Origin: Desulfomonilaceae bacterium
GTDB lineage: Bacteria > Desulfobacterota > Desulfomonilia > Desulfomonilales > Desulfomonilaceae
NCBI GenBank assembly: GCA_031082285.1
Contig: JAVHLK010000024.1
Span: forward strand, 17,332 to 59,566
Direction: 5' to 3'
Length of the DNA: 42,235 bases
The position numbers and the translations under genes were made by a program. Positions 34,882 to 42,235 of this stretch are shown in pieces. Position 1 is the stretch's first letter, and each line of letters begins with the position of its first letter. The notes under the pieces are model-generated. The model saw only the letters and a program-made list of their open reading frames with translations. It was not told where the DNA came from and ran no database searches.

Positions 34882-35300
34882 AGAGTACTGCTCTCAGGAC
34901 GGTCGTCACGATTTTTCGTGCAATCACGTGTCACTCCCCTTTGACGGGGGTTATCTGCAATGACCCCATAGCACAAATTGTGCCCCTCCGTCACTGCCTT
35001 TTTGCGTTTGTGCCCGTCAAGGCATCGCCTTGAGCTCAGACGCGACTTTGACATCCTCACTGAAGGTTAAGTATAATGACTGCAGGAAGCTTTTTCCCAT
35101 GGACCTACGAATGTCACCGTCGATTCAGGGGCAAGTGTACAGGTTTAAATGCATTCCGGCAAGTTGGTATCCTACGCCGTTGCCGCGGCCCTCCATCAAT
35201 AGGAGGTATGACCCCAGAACATTTGTGGCGACACGTGGTACGTTTCATTGCTCTGCCGTCGATCTCACGATCTAATTCGAGGACGAAGGAAACGCGAACC
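34882..35300. other. M20-kinase divergent intergenic region
   Basis: About 420 bases. It contains the divergent promoters; the plus-strand one at 35048-35077 is near-consensus. The inferred kinase leader is long (about 217 nt) and includes an AGGAGGT that directly abuts an in-frame ATG at 35208. Small inverted repeats occur near 34936-34950 (CCCC...GGGG). Confidence 0.5.
35048..35077 (+). promoter_or_regulatory. Consensus sigma-70 promoter of the hybrid kinase
   Basis: TTGACA (35048-35053), 18 nt, TATAAT (35072-35077): both hexamers are perfect. The transcription start would be near 35084, which excludes the kinase start at 35076 and leaves a leader of about 217 nt. Confidence 0.8.
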
Positions 35301-38300
35301 ATGAACGATCGTACTTCCGGGAATACCATCGCGCATCTCTCTCAGCCCTCATATCGATACGTTCCTCTCCTGGTCGTACTCTGCATAGGTATTGCCGCTG
35401 CTATTGCGGCGTTTCAACTGCTCTCGTCGCGTGAGCGCAATGAGATGCTCAAGGAATTCGACCTGGCTTCGCAGCGCACGATCTCACTCCTTGCCGGGAG
35501 CTGGGAGGATTCAAAGGGGGAGCTGGAATCCATTGCAGCCCTATTCCATTCGTCGGAAGACGTGACCCGCGCCGAGTTTCGAGGGTTCGTCGGCCGGCTG
35601 CTCACCAGGCCAAAGGGAATACAAGCCTTGGTGTGGGCTCCGCGTTTGGACCGCTTGTCTCGCAATTCATTTGTAGATAATGCTCGTCAAGAGGGCCTCC
35701 CCACCTTTGAGATCACCGTGAAAGATCCATCCGGAAAGTTGGTCGCGTCCCCGCGGAAAAACGAATACTTCCCCATGTATTATGTGGAGCCCCGGGAAGG
35801 AAATGAGGCCCTGCTCGGTTTCGATCCGAGTTCCGATCCCGCGAGAGCGCAATGTTTGACGCTCTCTCGCGATACGGGGGAGATCGTGGCCACGGCTCGA
35901 CTGAAACCGGTTGGGGAAACGACGGATCAATACGGTTTCCTCGCGTGCGTTCCGACCTATCGGAAAGACGCGTTGACCGACACCGTGCAATCACGATGGG
36001 AACACCTGACGGGATTCTGTTTGGCCGTATTTCGTATCGATGATTTCGTCGAACACGCGCTTGCCCACGCTGATTCCGCCGGGGTCGACCTGTACCTGTT
36101 CGACGAATCGTCTCCCCCCGGTGAACGATTCCTTTACTTTCACTCCTCGACGCCGGGGCGAGTACCTGAAGAACCGGTGCGTGATCGAGCGGGCTTGATG
36201 GAAAGTACACACTACGCGGGAACGATCCATGTGGGAAGGCGAGAATGGTTCGTCGTATGTAAGCCGTCCCCCGAATTCAGCGTCAAGAGAGACACGATTT
36301 TGCCGTGGCTTGGTCTGATTTCGGGACTGATGTTCACCGGGCTCGTCGTGGGGTACATCCGGACTCTCCAAGCGGCAAGGCTCAAGTCGGAATCGTTTGC
36401 CGCGGAGCAGCTTGAGGCAAGGCAAGGTTTGGAGCGGGAAATCAATCGGCGCCAACGGACGGAGCAGGAGTTGGCCAAGGAACGGAACAGGGCTCAGAAT
36501 TATCTCGATGTGGTGGAAGTAATCATCGTGGCGCTCAACCAGGCTGGTGAAGTGACCATGATGAACAGGAAAGGAAGGGACCTTCTCGGATACGACCAAG
36601 AAGAGGTTGTGGGTCGGAATTGGTTCGAACTGGTCGTTCCCGAGCGCGAGCGTGATCGAGTCAAGGAAGTGTTCTCGCGTATGATGGCGGGTGAGAGGGA
36701 ATTGGTGCGCTACTTTGAGAATGCTGTTCTTACGAATTCCGGAGATGAACGGTTCATTGCGTGGCACAATACCGTCCTCACCGATGAACAGGGGGGAATC
36801 ATGGGCACGCTGAGTTCCGGGTCCGACATATCCGAACGAAAGCGGACCGAGAACGCGCTTCGGGAGAGTGAAGAATTCAACCGAACCATCGTTGAACTGG
36901 CACCGCTCGGCATACTGTACCTGGATTCCGCCGGCACTATATTGTATGCAAACAAGGCTTCCGACAGGATCCTGGGTGTTCCTGACGACGAGCCATCGCC
37001 GGCCGTAGGAAAAAACCTGTGTGAGTTACTGGAATCGCGTAACCTGACGCACGTTGTCGATCATGTTCGCGCGTTGCTCGCGGGCCGGCCCATCGAGGAT
37101 CTTGAATTCACCTGTCGTTTCCTGACAGACAAGGAAATATCGTTGGCGGTCTCGGGAGCGCCTCGATACGGTTCGGACGGAACCGTTGTCGGCGCGGTCC
37201 TCATGTACACGGATATCTCGGGCCGCAAGCGAGAGGAGGAGGCACGTCTGCGTCTCGTCACGGCAATCGAGCAGGCGGCCGAAACGGTAGTGATCACTGA
37301 TGACGAAGCACGGATCCTCTACGTCAACCCGGCTTTTGAACTCATTACGGGCTACGGCAAGGAAGAAGTGCTCGGCCGGAATCCGAGATTGCTCAAGAGC
37401 GGCAAACAGGATGAAACCTTCTACAAGCACATGTGGGACGTCCTGCATCGTGGTCACGTATGGTCGGGTCGTCTGATCAACAAGAAAAAGGACGGCACGG
37501 TATACGAAGAAGACGCGACCATATCACCGGTCACGGATAAGTCCGGCAAGGTCATCAATTATGTTGCGGTAAAACGTGACGTTACCGCGGAGGTCATGCT
37601 GCGGAAGCAGGTTCAACAGGGCCAGAAAATGGAATCCATCGGCACTCTGGCCGGAGGAATCGCCCATGACTTCAACAACCTGCTCACCATTGTCCAGGGA
37701 TATTCCGAGCTCCTCCTCTTATCCATGCCCAAGGACTCCCCCGGTCACTATGAAGCTGAGGCCATACATCAGGCCGCGGTCCGCGGAACCGAACTGGTGA
37801 GGCGCATACTTACCTTCAGCAGGCGAACCGAGATCCACCCCCGCCCCGTCAACCTGAACAACGAAGTGAAACAGACCGAAAGGCTCCTCTACAGTACCAT
37901 ACCCAAGATGATCAAGATGGAAGTCAACCTGGCCGATGACCTGAAGAGCATCAATGCAGACCCGGGCCAGATCGAGCAGATACTCCTGAACCTCGCGGTG
38001 AATGCCCGGGACGCCATGCCCAACGGCGGCAGACTCATCATAGAGACGCGGAACGAGCACCTGGACGAAGAATACTGCAGAACGCATTTCGATGGGAGAC
38101 CCGGCGAATACGCCATGCTCCTGGTTTCCGATACCGGTCATGGCATGACCGGGGATGTCATGGAACACATCTTCGAGCCGTTCTTTACGACCAAGAAAGT
38201 CGGGGAGGGAACCGGCCTGGGGCTCGCGATGGTCTACGGCATTGTGAAGGGACACGGCGGACATGTCGTCTGCTACAGCGAACCGAATGTCGGCACCACG

Positions 38301-38753
38301 TTTCGAATTTTTTTCCCCGTCCTGAAGACCGTTGAAACGGCCGATACCGCAACGACTCAGCAGATGCCTGCGTTTGGTACTGAAACCATTCTGTTGGTGG
38401 ACGATGAGGAATTGATCAGAAGCCTGGGCAAGAGGATCCTGTCGAGATCGGGATACGATGTGCTGGAGGCGGCCGGTGGGGAAGAGGCCCTTGAGATTTA
38501 TGCCGCGAGAAAGGATGACATCTCTCTGGTGATCCTCGACCTGATTATGCCCGGAATGGGCGGTGAAAAATGCCTTGAAGAACTCCTGGAAATGGACCCG
38601 GCGGTGAAGGTCCTGATCGCCAGCGGCCACTCGGCAAGCTTGCACGCCACGCAAGCCTTGAAAACCGGAGCGCGGGCCTTTGTGGGCAAACCGTTCGACA
38701 CGAAGCATCTGTTGCGAACGGTTCGTAAGATTCTGGATGAAAAGGAGAACTAG
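35301..38753 (+). CDS. CHASE-PAS hybrid sensor histidine kinase
   Basis: A 1150-residue inner-membrane sensor. TM1 is at about residues 18-38 (YVPLLVVLCIGIAAAIAAFQ). A periplasmic CHASE domain follows (about 60-320; FRGFVGRLLTRPKGIQALVW is typical), then TM2 (about 335-355) and a short coiled coil. Three PAS domains begin near 397, 527 and 650, each followed by a DISERKR-type linker. The HisKA H-box is GGIAHDFNNLLT with His789, followed by the ATPase N-box NLAVNARDAMPNGG and GTGLGLAMVYGIVKGHGG. A C-terminal receiver has phosphoacceptor Asp1080 (LVILDLIMPGM) and Lys in VGKPFD. Small-ligand sensing is inferred from CHASE. I chose start 35301; ATG 35208 in frame is an alternative, but its AGGAGG is too close. 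No response-regulator gene is adjacent, so phosphotransfer may be internal or to an unlinked partner. Confidence 0.95.
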   Translation: MNDRTSGNTIAHLSQPSYRYVPLLVVLCIGIAAAIAAFQLLSSRERNEMLKEFDLASQRTISLLAGSWEDSKGELESIAALFHSSEDVTRAEFRGFVGRLLTRPKGIQALVWAPRLDRLSRNSFVDNARQEGLPTFEITVKDPSGKLVASPRKNEYFPMYYVEPREGNEALLGFDPSSDPARAQCLTLSRDTGEIVATARLKPVGETTDQYGFLACVPTYRKDALTDTVQSRWEHLTGFCLAVFRIDDFVEHALAHADSAGVDLYLFDESSPPGERFLYFHSSTPGRVPEEPVRDRAGLMESTHYAGTIHVGRREWFVVCKPSPEFSVKRDTILPWLGLISGLMFTGLVVGYIRTLQAARLKSESFAAEQLEARQGLEREINRRQRTEQELAKERNRAQNYLDVVEVIIVALNQAGEVTMMNRKGRDLLGYDQEEVVGRNWFELVVPERERDRVKEVFSRMMAGERELVRYFENAVLTNSGDERFIAWHNTVLTDEQGGIMGTLSSGSDISERKRTENALRESEEFNRTIVELAPLGILYLDSAGTILYANKASDRILGVPDDEPSPAVGKNLCELLESRNLTHVVDHVRALLAGRPIEDLEFTCRFLTDKEISLAVSGAPRYGSDGTVVGAVLMYTDISGRKREEEARLRLVTAIEQAAETVVITDDEARILYVNPAFELITGYGKEEVLGRNPRLLKSGKQDETFYKHMWDVLHRGHVWSGRLINKKKDGTVYEEDATISPVTDKSGKVINYVAVKRDVTAEVMLRKQVQQGQKMESIGTLAGGIAHDFNNLLTIVQGYSELLLLSMPKDSPGHYEAEAIHQAAVRGTELVRRILTFSRRTEIHPRPVNLNNEVKQTERLLYSTIPKMIKMEVNLADDLKSINADPGQIEQILLNLAVNARDAMPNGGRLIIETRNEHLDEEYCRTHFDGRPGEYAMLLVSDTGHGMTGDVMEHIFEPFFTTKKVGEGTGLGLAMVYGIVKGHGGHVVCYSEPNVGTTFRIFFPVLKTVETADTATTQQMPAFGTETILLVDDEELIRSLGKRILSRSGYDVLEAAGGEEALEIYAARKDDISLVILDLIMPGMGGEKCLEELLEMDPAVKVLIASGHSASLHATQALKTGARAFVGKPFDTKHLLRTVRKILDEKEN

Positions 38754-38754
38754 T

Positions 38755-39648
38755 CTATTGGGGCATGCAATGCTCACAGCAAAGTCGGCAGGAGCAACCT
38801 TTACCGAGGACGAAGTGTCTTGCCCCGACAACTATAGTTCCTTTTCTGTCAATTCTCCCGTAGATCCGGTCAAACAGATCCGTTTCGGCGTGATCGAAAA
38901 AGCGTCTAAAGGCGTACGCGCAAACGTCCGCTATCTGGACCATGCTGGTGAACTTACTGTCCACAAACACGGGGGGTTCCACTATATGTTCAATGCTCCG
39001 ATATCGCGTTCCGAAATCATGGTACTGGGTCATTGCCTTCGTCAACCTACTTGCTACCGTGCTGTTGTTATCCTGAATCAAGATCCCGTGAGCTTTCGAT
39101 CCATGCAATTTTGCCATGGCTTCAAGAGATGCATCGAATCTTGTTACGACTTGCAGAAAGGCTTGCTCAAAAATCTGCATGGGTTGCATCGAACGACATG
39201 ATGTCTTGTCAATGGATTCCGCAAAGATACGCACAAATTGCATATTATTCAAAGTATCAAGCAAATCCCTCAGCAACTGTATTCTCTCGGAATAGTCCAA
39301 GTGAAAGTATGGCTTGGATTTATCATATCTTTTCTTTTCCTCCCCATATTTCTTCTTCGTTGCACCAGTGTGGGTGCCGACAAGAATCTTCTTCCATTCC
39401 TCATCGGTTTGGCGCCGGAGATCCGATCTATTGGAAGCGGTCAAACCTTGTTGTGCCTGATATCTGCGGGCAAGCCATCCCGTGTGAATCTCGGTATCGT
39501 CAAGCCCATAGCGCGACTTGATTAGGCTGAGACTGGAATTCACGGCCTTCCACTGGAAATCGGGAAAGGCCACTCCCAGCAACACAAAGTGGTCGGTATT
39601 GCCGGTGTGGTCAGTTGTTCCAGATTCATCGAGGTAGCAAAGATACAC
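38755..39648 (-). CDS. DUF3800 family protein
   Basis: A 297-residue protein with the DUF3800 start MYLCYLDESGTTDHTGNTDH, where the paired Asp/Glu (YLDESG) is the family hallmark. The middle acidic IFAESIDK and the C-terminal FVDSKFTSMVQIADVCAYAF (Asp in QIADV) complete the set. The arrangement resembles an RNase H-like fold, and the proteins occur near defence and mobile genes; activity has not been assigned. GTG start at 39648; the ribosome-binding site is poor. The base composition is AT-richer than its neighbours, suggesting acquisition. Its stop is separated by a single base from the kinase stop on the opposite strand. A terminator-type hairpin lies 22 nt upstream of its start. Confidence 0.9.
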   Translation of the reverse strand: MYLCYLDESGTTDHTGNTDHFVLLGVAFPDFQWKAVNSSLSLIKSRYGLDDTEIHTGWLARRYQAQQGLTASNRSDLRRQTDEEWKKILVGTHTGATKKKYGEEKKRYDKSKPYFHLDYSERIQLLRDLLDTLNNMQFVRIFAESIDKTSCRSMQPMQIFEQAFLQVVTRFDASLEAMAKLHGSKAHGILIQDNNSTVASRLTKAMTQYHDFGTRYRSIEHIVEPPVFVDSKFTSMVQIADVCAYAFRRFFDHAETDLFDRIYGRIDRKGTIVVGARHFVLGKGCSCRLCCEHCMPQ

Positions 39649-39659
39649 GAGACGTCCGT

Positions 39660-39762
39660 GTCAAAAAGAAAGCGCGACGGTTTCCGTCGCGCTTATCCTT
39701 CGATCTGTTAAGCGTCTAGGGCGGGGCAATCGTCCCGCGTGAGTCAAACGTCTCTCCTAGAC
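39660..39762 (-). ncRNA. Candidate small RNA or attenuator leader of the DUF3800 gene
   Basis: On the minus strand, promoter boxes 39797-39769 predict a start at 39762, the first base of a stem GTCTAGG (39762-39756) paired with CCTAGAC (39720-39714). Inside it GCGGG pairs with CCCGC. Next, GCTTA (39713-39709) can pair with TAAGC (39695-39691). Four bases of that last arm are also the start of an 11-bp terminator hairpin (39694-39670) followed by TCTTTTT. The folded unit is about 103 nt. It ends 11 nt before the DUF3800 start codon, so it is either a self-contained sRNA or a conditional terminator. It matches no riboswitch I know. Confidence 0.55.
39670..39694 (-). terminator. Intrinsic terminator in DUF3800 leader
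   Basis: AAGCGCGACGG-AAA-CCGTCGCGCTT (minus strand): a perfect 11-bp stem with a 3-nt loop, followed by TCTTTTTG. Confidence 0.8.
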
Positions 39763-39768
39763 AACCTA

Positions 39769-39797
39769 AGTTTAAGCCGCGGTGGGAAACTTGTCAA
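39769..39797 (-). promoter_or_regulatory. Sigma-70 promoter reading toward DUF3800
   Basis: On the minus strand: TTGACA (39797-39792), 17 nt, TAAACT (39774-39769). The -35 is perfect and the -10 matches four of six. The predicted start coincides with the 5' arm of the structured leader. Confidence 0.65.
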
Positions 39798-39908
39798 CAA
39801 AAAAACAATCGTTCTTTATGAACGCTCTCAGGCTTAAGATACCACAGTGTAGTCCCATCGCTCCACGAAAGAGCGTCGGATCCGGACGTGGTTGTGGCGA
39901 CGGGAGAG

Positions 39909-40142
39909 TCATCGTGCTACCCGTGTCGTAGGCGGTTCATTCTCCCGAGAGAACCTCTCCTCTTTCGTCGTAATCCCGATTGGCCCAATATGCCACGAAC
40001 CAGGACCATTCACCTCGTCCGGTCTCCAGACTACGGGAAAGCCGGCGGATTGCAACTGCTCAAAAACGCGGCAAATCGTCCGTTTGTGAGCGTGAAGCGA
40101 TTTACAAATCTCCTCGCAAGTGAGTCCGTTCGGTGCTCTCAC
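39909..40142 (-). pseudogene. Remnant of a helix-turn-helix (WYL-regulator-type) protein
   Basis: The 77-codon frame from GTG 40142 reads GLTCEEICKSLHAHKRTICR, then VFEQLQSAGFPVVWRP. This matches the HTH_11/DeoR-like N-terminal domain of WYL regulators (family form: LT.EELA..L.VSRRTVYRDLE.L..AGFPI). The frame stays open upstream to about 40232 without another start codon. After SWHIGPIG homology ends, and the WYL ligand domain (about 200 residues) is absent. It is most likely a truncated regulator. Confidence 0.55.
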
Positions 40143-40722
40143 GATGTCTACGCACGTGCGGGAATTGCCACGATCATCGCGGCCTTCACGCAGGTCGCTG
40201 TGTTCGCATGTCCTGACCAGGGCATGCCTTATCTACCAAGTCCAAATCACTTCGATACGCCGTGGAAAGCTTCGCCGGCCGTCTCAGGCAGTACGACGAC
40301 CTGCAGGCCCACCTCGAAGACGATCGCACGGCCGTGCCGTTTCAACACGGAATCGGCACCCTGTCCTCCGGCTTCTCGCCCCGACGGAACCATTCTTGCC
40401 CTGGAGTTCCGAGTACATCATGCGTAATTGTTGATAATTGCGTCTGACTGTCCGAGATACGCTTTGGGTCCACCGCGCCGACGGTGATGAGTGGAATGCC
40501 TCATCGCTGTTGAACGTACAACCTCTTGCTTGACTATAGGCTGTCTGCTGCCAAAGCAGACGGCGTTTCGGCATGCCTGTCGAGCGTGATACGGTCGGTG
40601 CGGGGATAGCCGGCAAGATGCGGCGGCTTGCCGGAACATGCGTTCGAACGGTGAGAATGTAAAGACGCCAAGATCCGGGCCGCTGTCTCGAACATCGTGG
40701 GAAACATTGTGGGGTTCACCAA
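40143..40722. other. Gene-free stretch between two remnants
   Basis: About 580 bases. Several short frames exist on both strands, but none has a recognisable domain, a start with a good ribosome-binding site, or coherent continuation. It looks like decayed sequence. Confidence 0.45.
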
Positions 40723-40929
40723 TTGCAGAAGGCGCTGGGACGGGTCAAGAGACTCGGGTGCTTTCTGCCGATTTGCGCTTTCTGCAAGAAAATACGTGAC
40801 GACAGGGGTTGCCGGCGGCGGATCGAAGCCTGTATCTTGGACCTTTCCGAGGCCGAGTTATCCCGCGGCATGTGCCCCGAGTGCGCGCGGAAGGTGTATC
40901 CGGGATTCCACCAAACAGACTCGGAATAG
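40723..40929 (+). pseudogene. Remnant: C-terminal zinc-motif tail of a PAS/receiver regulator
   Basis: The 68 codons read LQKALGRVKRLGCFLPICAF, CKKIRDDRG, then AELSRGMCPECARKVYPG. This is the tail found at the C terminus of many Desulfobacterota response regulators and PAS kinases (LQ.AL..IK.L.G.LPICA.CKKIRDD.GYW..IE.YI...S...FSHGICPEC...LYP). Four cysteines in C-x2-C...C-x2-C order remain. The parent domains are absent: homology starts at the coiled-coil linker and a stop codon lies about 16 codons upstream. Only a TTG is available as start. Either a fragment or, less likely, a stand-alone small zinc protein. Confidence 0.6.
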
Positions 40930-41015
40930 ATCTTTTCCGGTCAATGGAGTCCTTCTCGGGAACGGGGATGCAGGGTGAATCTCGGGCATCGTGCCGAAAT
41001 ATTTGGAGGAAGGAA

Positions 41016-42086
41016 ATGACCAAGGAGAGAAGTCACGAACGCGATCCCTCAGGCAATACAAGGTCCACGGCTTCTTATCAGAACCGCGTGCGAACGCTGA
41101 ACGACGTCGCGAAGGATGAAAAGACCGTCAATGAATTCCACGTCTTCGAGAGGTTCTTCTCGGACAGTGATGAGTATCTTTCCATCGGAATTGCCAACAT
41201 TCATGCAATCGTTCCGGGTATAGAGGAGAACAAAGAGAAGATTCTCCGCGTTTTGGACATATTCAAACAAAGAAAAGTGAACGTGGCCGTCTTCCCGGAA
41301 TTCTGCCTTACGGGCTACTTCTGGGAAGACAAGACGCAGTGCCGCAGGTACATGGACACGGGAGTCATCGAGAATCACCTCGATTGGATAGAGGATTGCG
41401 TGAAGCCGATGCTGGACGACCAATTGGCCACCATAATTCTCAACAATATCAGAACGGGCCGGAATGACAAGTATTTCAATTCCACGTTTGTGATAAGCCG
41501 GACCCACGATCATATGATTGAGCCGGAAATCTACAACAAGATCTTCCTCCCCGGTATTGAAAAGACGTACACGGAAACGGGGCGTGACGATAGGCTCGTT
41601 ATAGAAACCAGATGGGGCCGATTCGGCTTCACGACGTGCTACGACTACCTGTTTTCAGAGCTGATTCAAGAGTACGCAAAGATCGACAAGGTCGATGCCG
41701 TAATCCAGATCGCTTCGTGGAGAAGTTCGGCCCGGCGCGATTATGCGGGGATGAACGTGGGAACGGACACCTATTACGGAGACCTCTGGGACATGGTGAT
41801 GCAGTCGAGGTCGGCCGTCAACCAGATATGGACCATAGCATGCAATGCGGTAGGCACTCACGGCGTGACCGGGGCCAGGTTCTGGGGAGGTTCGGGTCTG
41901 TGGGCCCCGTCCGGCATGAAGCTGCTTCAGGCATCGAATCTCGAAGAAGAGCTGCTCATCATCCATAATATTGATATCAAGGGACAACGACGGACGGAAA
42001 TGGACGATTTCAACTATGCGGTTGATTTTGAAGAGATTTACCGACATGTCGAGGGGAAATGTATGTTCACGCGAATACGAGACTGA
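41016..42086 (+). CDS. Nitrilase-superfamily carbon-nitrogen hydrolase
   Basis: A 356-residue protein with the complete Glu-Lys-Cys triad: Glu in NVAVFPEFCLTGYFW, Lys in EIYNKIFLPG, and nucleophile Cys in GRFGFTTCYDYLFSEL. A later WRSSARRDYAGMNVG and the end VNQIWTIACNAVGTHG complete the fold. Typical members hydrolyse amides (aliphatic amidase, N-carbamoyl amidase, ureidopropionase). About 55 residues precede the fold (MTKERSHERDPSGNTRSTAS and on), an N-terminal extension of unknown role. ATG 41016 follows GGAGGAAGG at ideal distance; the frame is open upstream without homology. Two bases after its stop another frame begins. Confidence 0.93.
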   Translation: MTKERSHERDPSGNTRSTASYQNRVRTLNDVAKDEKTVNEFHVFERFFSDSDEYLSIGIANIHAIVPGIEENKEKILRVLDIFKQRKVNVAVFPEFCLTGYFWEDKTQCRRYMDTGVIENHLDWIEDCVKPMLDDQLATIILNNIRTGRNDKYFNSTFVISRTHDHMIEPEIYNKIFLPGIEKTYTETGRDDRLVIETRWGRFGFTTCYDYLFSELIQEYAKIDKVDAVIQIASWRSSARRDYAGMNVGTDTYYGDLWDMVMQSRSAVNQIWTIACNAVGTHGVTGARFWGGSGLWAPSGMKLLQASNLEEELLIIHNIDIKGQRRTEMDDFNYAVDFEEIYRHVEGKCMFTRIRD

Positions 42087-42087
42087 C

Positions 42088-42235
42088 ATGGCTTTGGAAA
42101 ACAATCGCCCGTTGAAGGGATTCCGGGATTGGACTCGATGCGGCGAACCGCCAAGACCGATGGTGACAACCCAAGATGAAAGTCCGCGCGAGCTTCGGGC
42201 CGAAGACCGGGCAGAGCCCGGTGGACAGGCGTTCC
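42088..42235 (+). CDS. Possible start of a downstream gene (3' truncated by window)
   Basis: ATG 42088 lies 1 nt past the amidohydrolase stop and opens a frame of 49 codons to the window end (MALENNRPLKGFRDWTRCGE). The spacing suggests coupling, but there is no clear ribosome-binding site, no recognisable family and Pro/Arg/Glu-rich composition. It could equally be non-coding. Confidence 0.3.
   Translation, partial: MALENNRPLKGFRDWTRCGEPPRPMVTTQDESPRELRAEDRAEPGGQAF

Noticed and set aside
35076-35300. Kinase start at ATG 35076
   Set aside because: That ATG lies inside the -10 hexamer, and the extension has no homology and poor coding character.
37719-38831. 370-codon minus-strand frame opposite the kinase ATPase and receiver domains
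   Set aside because: Antisense shadow; the plus strand has unmistakable HATPase and receiver motifs.
40284-40616. Minus-strand 110-codon frame, and a plus-strand frame reading GRLRQYDDLQAHLEDDRTAV
   Set aside because: Neither frame shows a family, a good start or coherent continuation; the stretch is treated as decayed DNA.
1-42235. CRISPR array
   Set aside because: No regularly spaced direct repeats of 24-40 bases were seen; the repeats present are palindromic and irregular.

Overview
The window looks like the chromosome of a mesophilic, anaerobic or syntrophic member of the Desulfobacterota (former Deltaproteobacteria), of Desulfomonile or Syntrophobacter type. This is an inference. It rests on an E. 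coli-type SpeD, an archaeal-type phosphoglycerate mutase, a tRNA-Sec, a PAS-rich hybrid kinase, a MauG-like dihaem cytochrome, and a dense set of acyl-CoA genes beside an alkyl-DHAP-synthase homologue. The DNA is moderately GC-rich, with long gene-free stretches, palindromic repeats and several gene remnants.

Layout. 1-7 kb: the end of an HlyD-type adaptor, a RAYT transposase remnant, an EamA transporter, a frameshifted HerA/DUF853 ATPase, a QueG-like 4Fe-4S protein, and a coupled glyoxalase-fold / SGNH hydrolase pair (all but the adaptor on the minus strand). 7-18 kb, plus strand: housekeeping genes speD, apgM, a dihaem cytochrome c, grpE-dnaK, small secreted or unknown proteins, a degenerate nuclease-fold protein and purD. 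The gaps here hold REP-like palindromes. 18-19.4 kb: a divergent moaE (minus strand), an AT-rich island with promoter and terminator signals, and selC (tRNA-Sec).

19.5-30.6 kb: a co-directional lipid block. It encodes an Old Yellow Enzyme-family reductase, an acyl-CoA dehydrogenase, two paralogous acyl-CoA synthetases, a hotdog thioesterase, an alpha/beta hydrolase, an FGGY kinase, and an FAD enzyme strongly resembling alkyl-DHAP synthase that overlaps the kinase by 4 nt. It could be an ether-lipid or alkylglycerol module, and is the best candidate here for an undescribed pathway.

30.8-42.2 kb: a secreted M16 protease, a CPG2-like M20 peptidase (minus), a 1150-residue CHASE-PAS hybrid histidine kinase behind a consensus sigma-70 promoter, and a DUF3800 protein (minus). 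A promoter-structured RNA-terminator unit sits immediately upstream of the DUF3800 gene. Next come remnants of a helix-turn-helix regulator and of a regulator C-terminal zinc motif, then a nitrilase-superfamily amidohydrolase and the possible start of one more gene. No CRISPR, rRNA, intact transposase or phage genes were seen. All family assignments come from reading motifs and remembered family sequences, not from searches.
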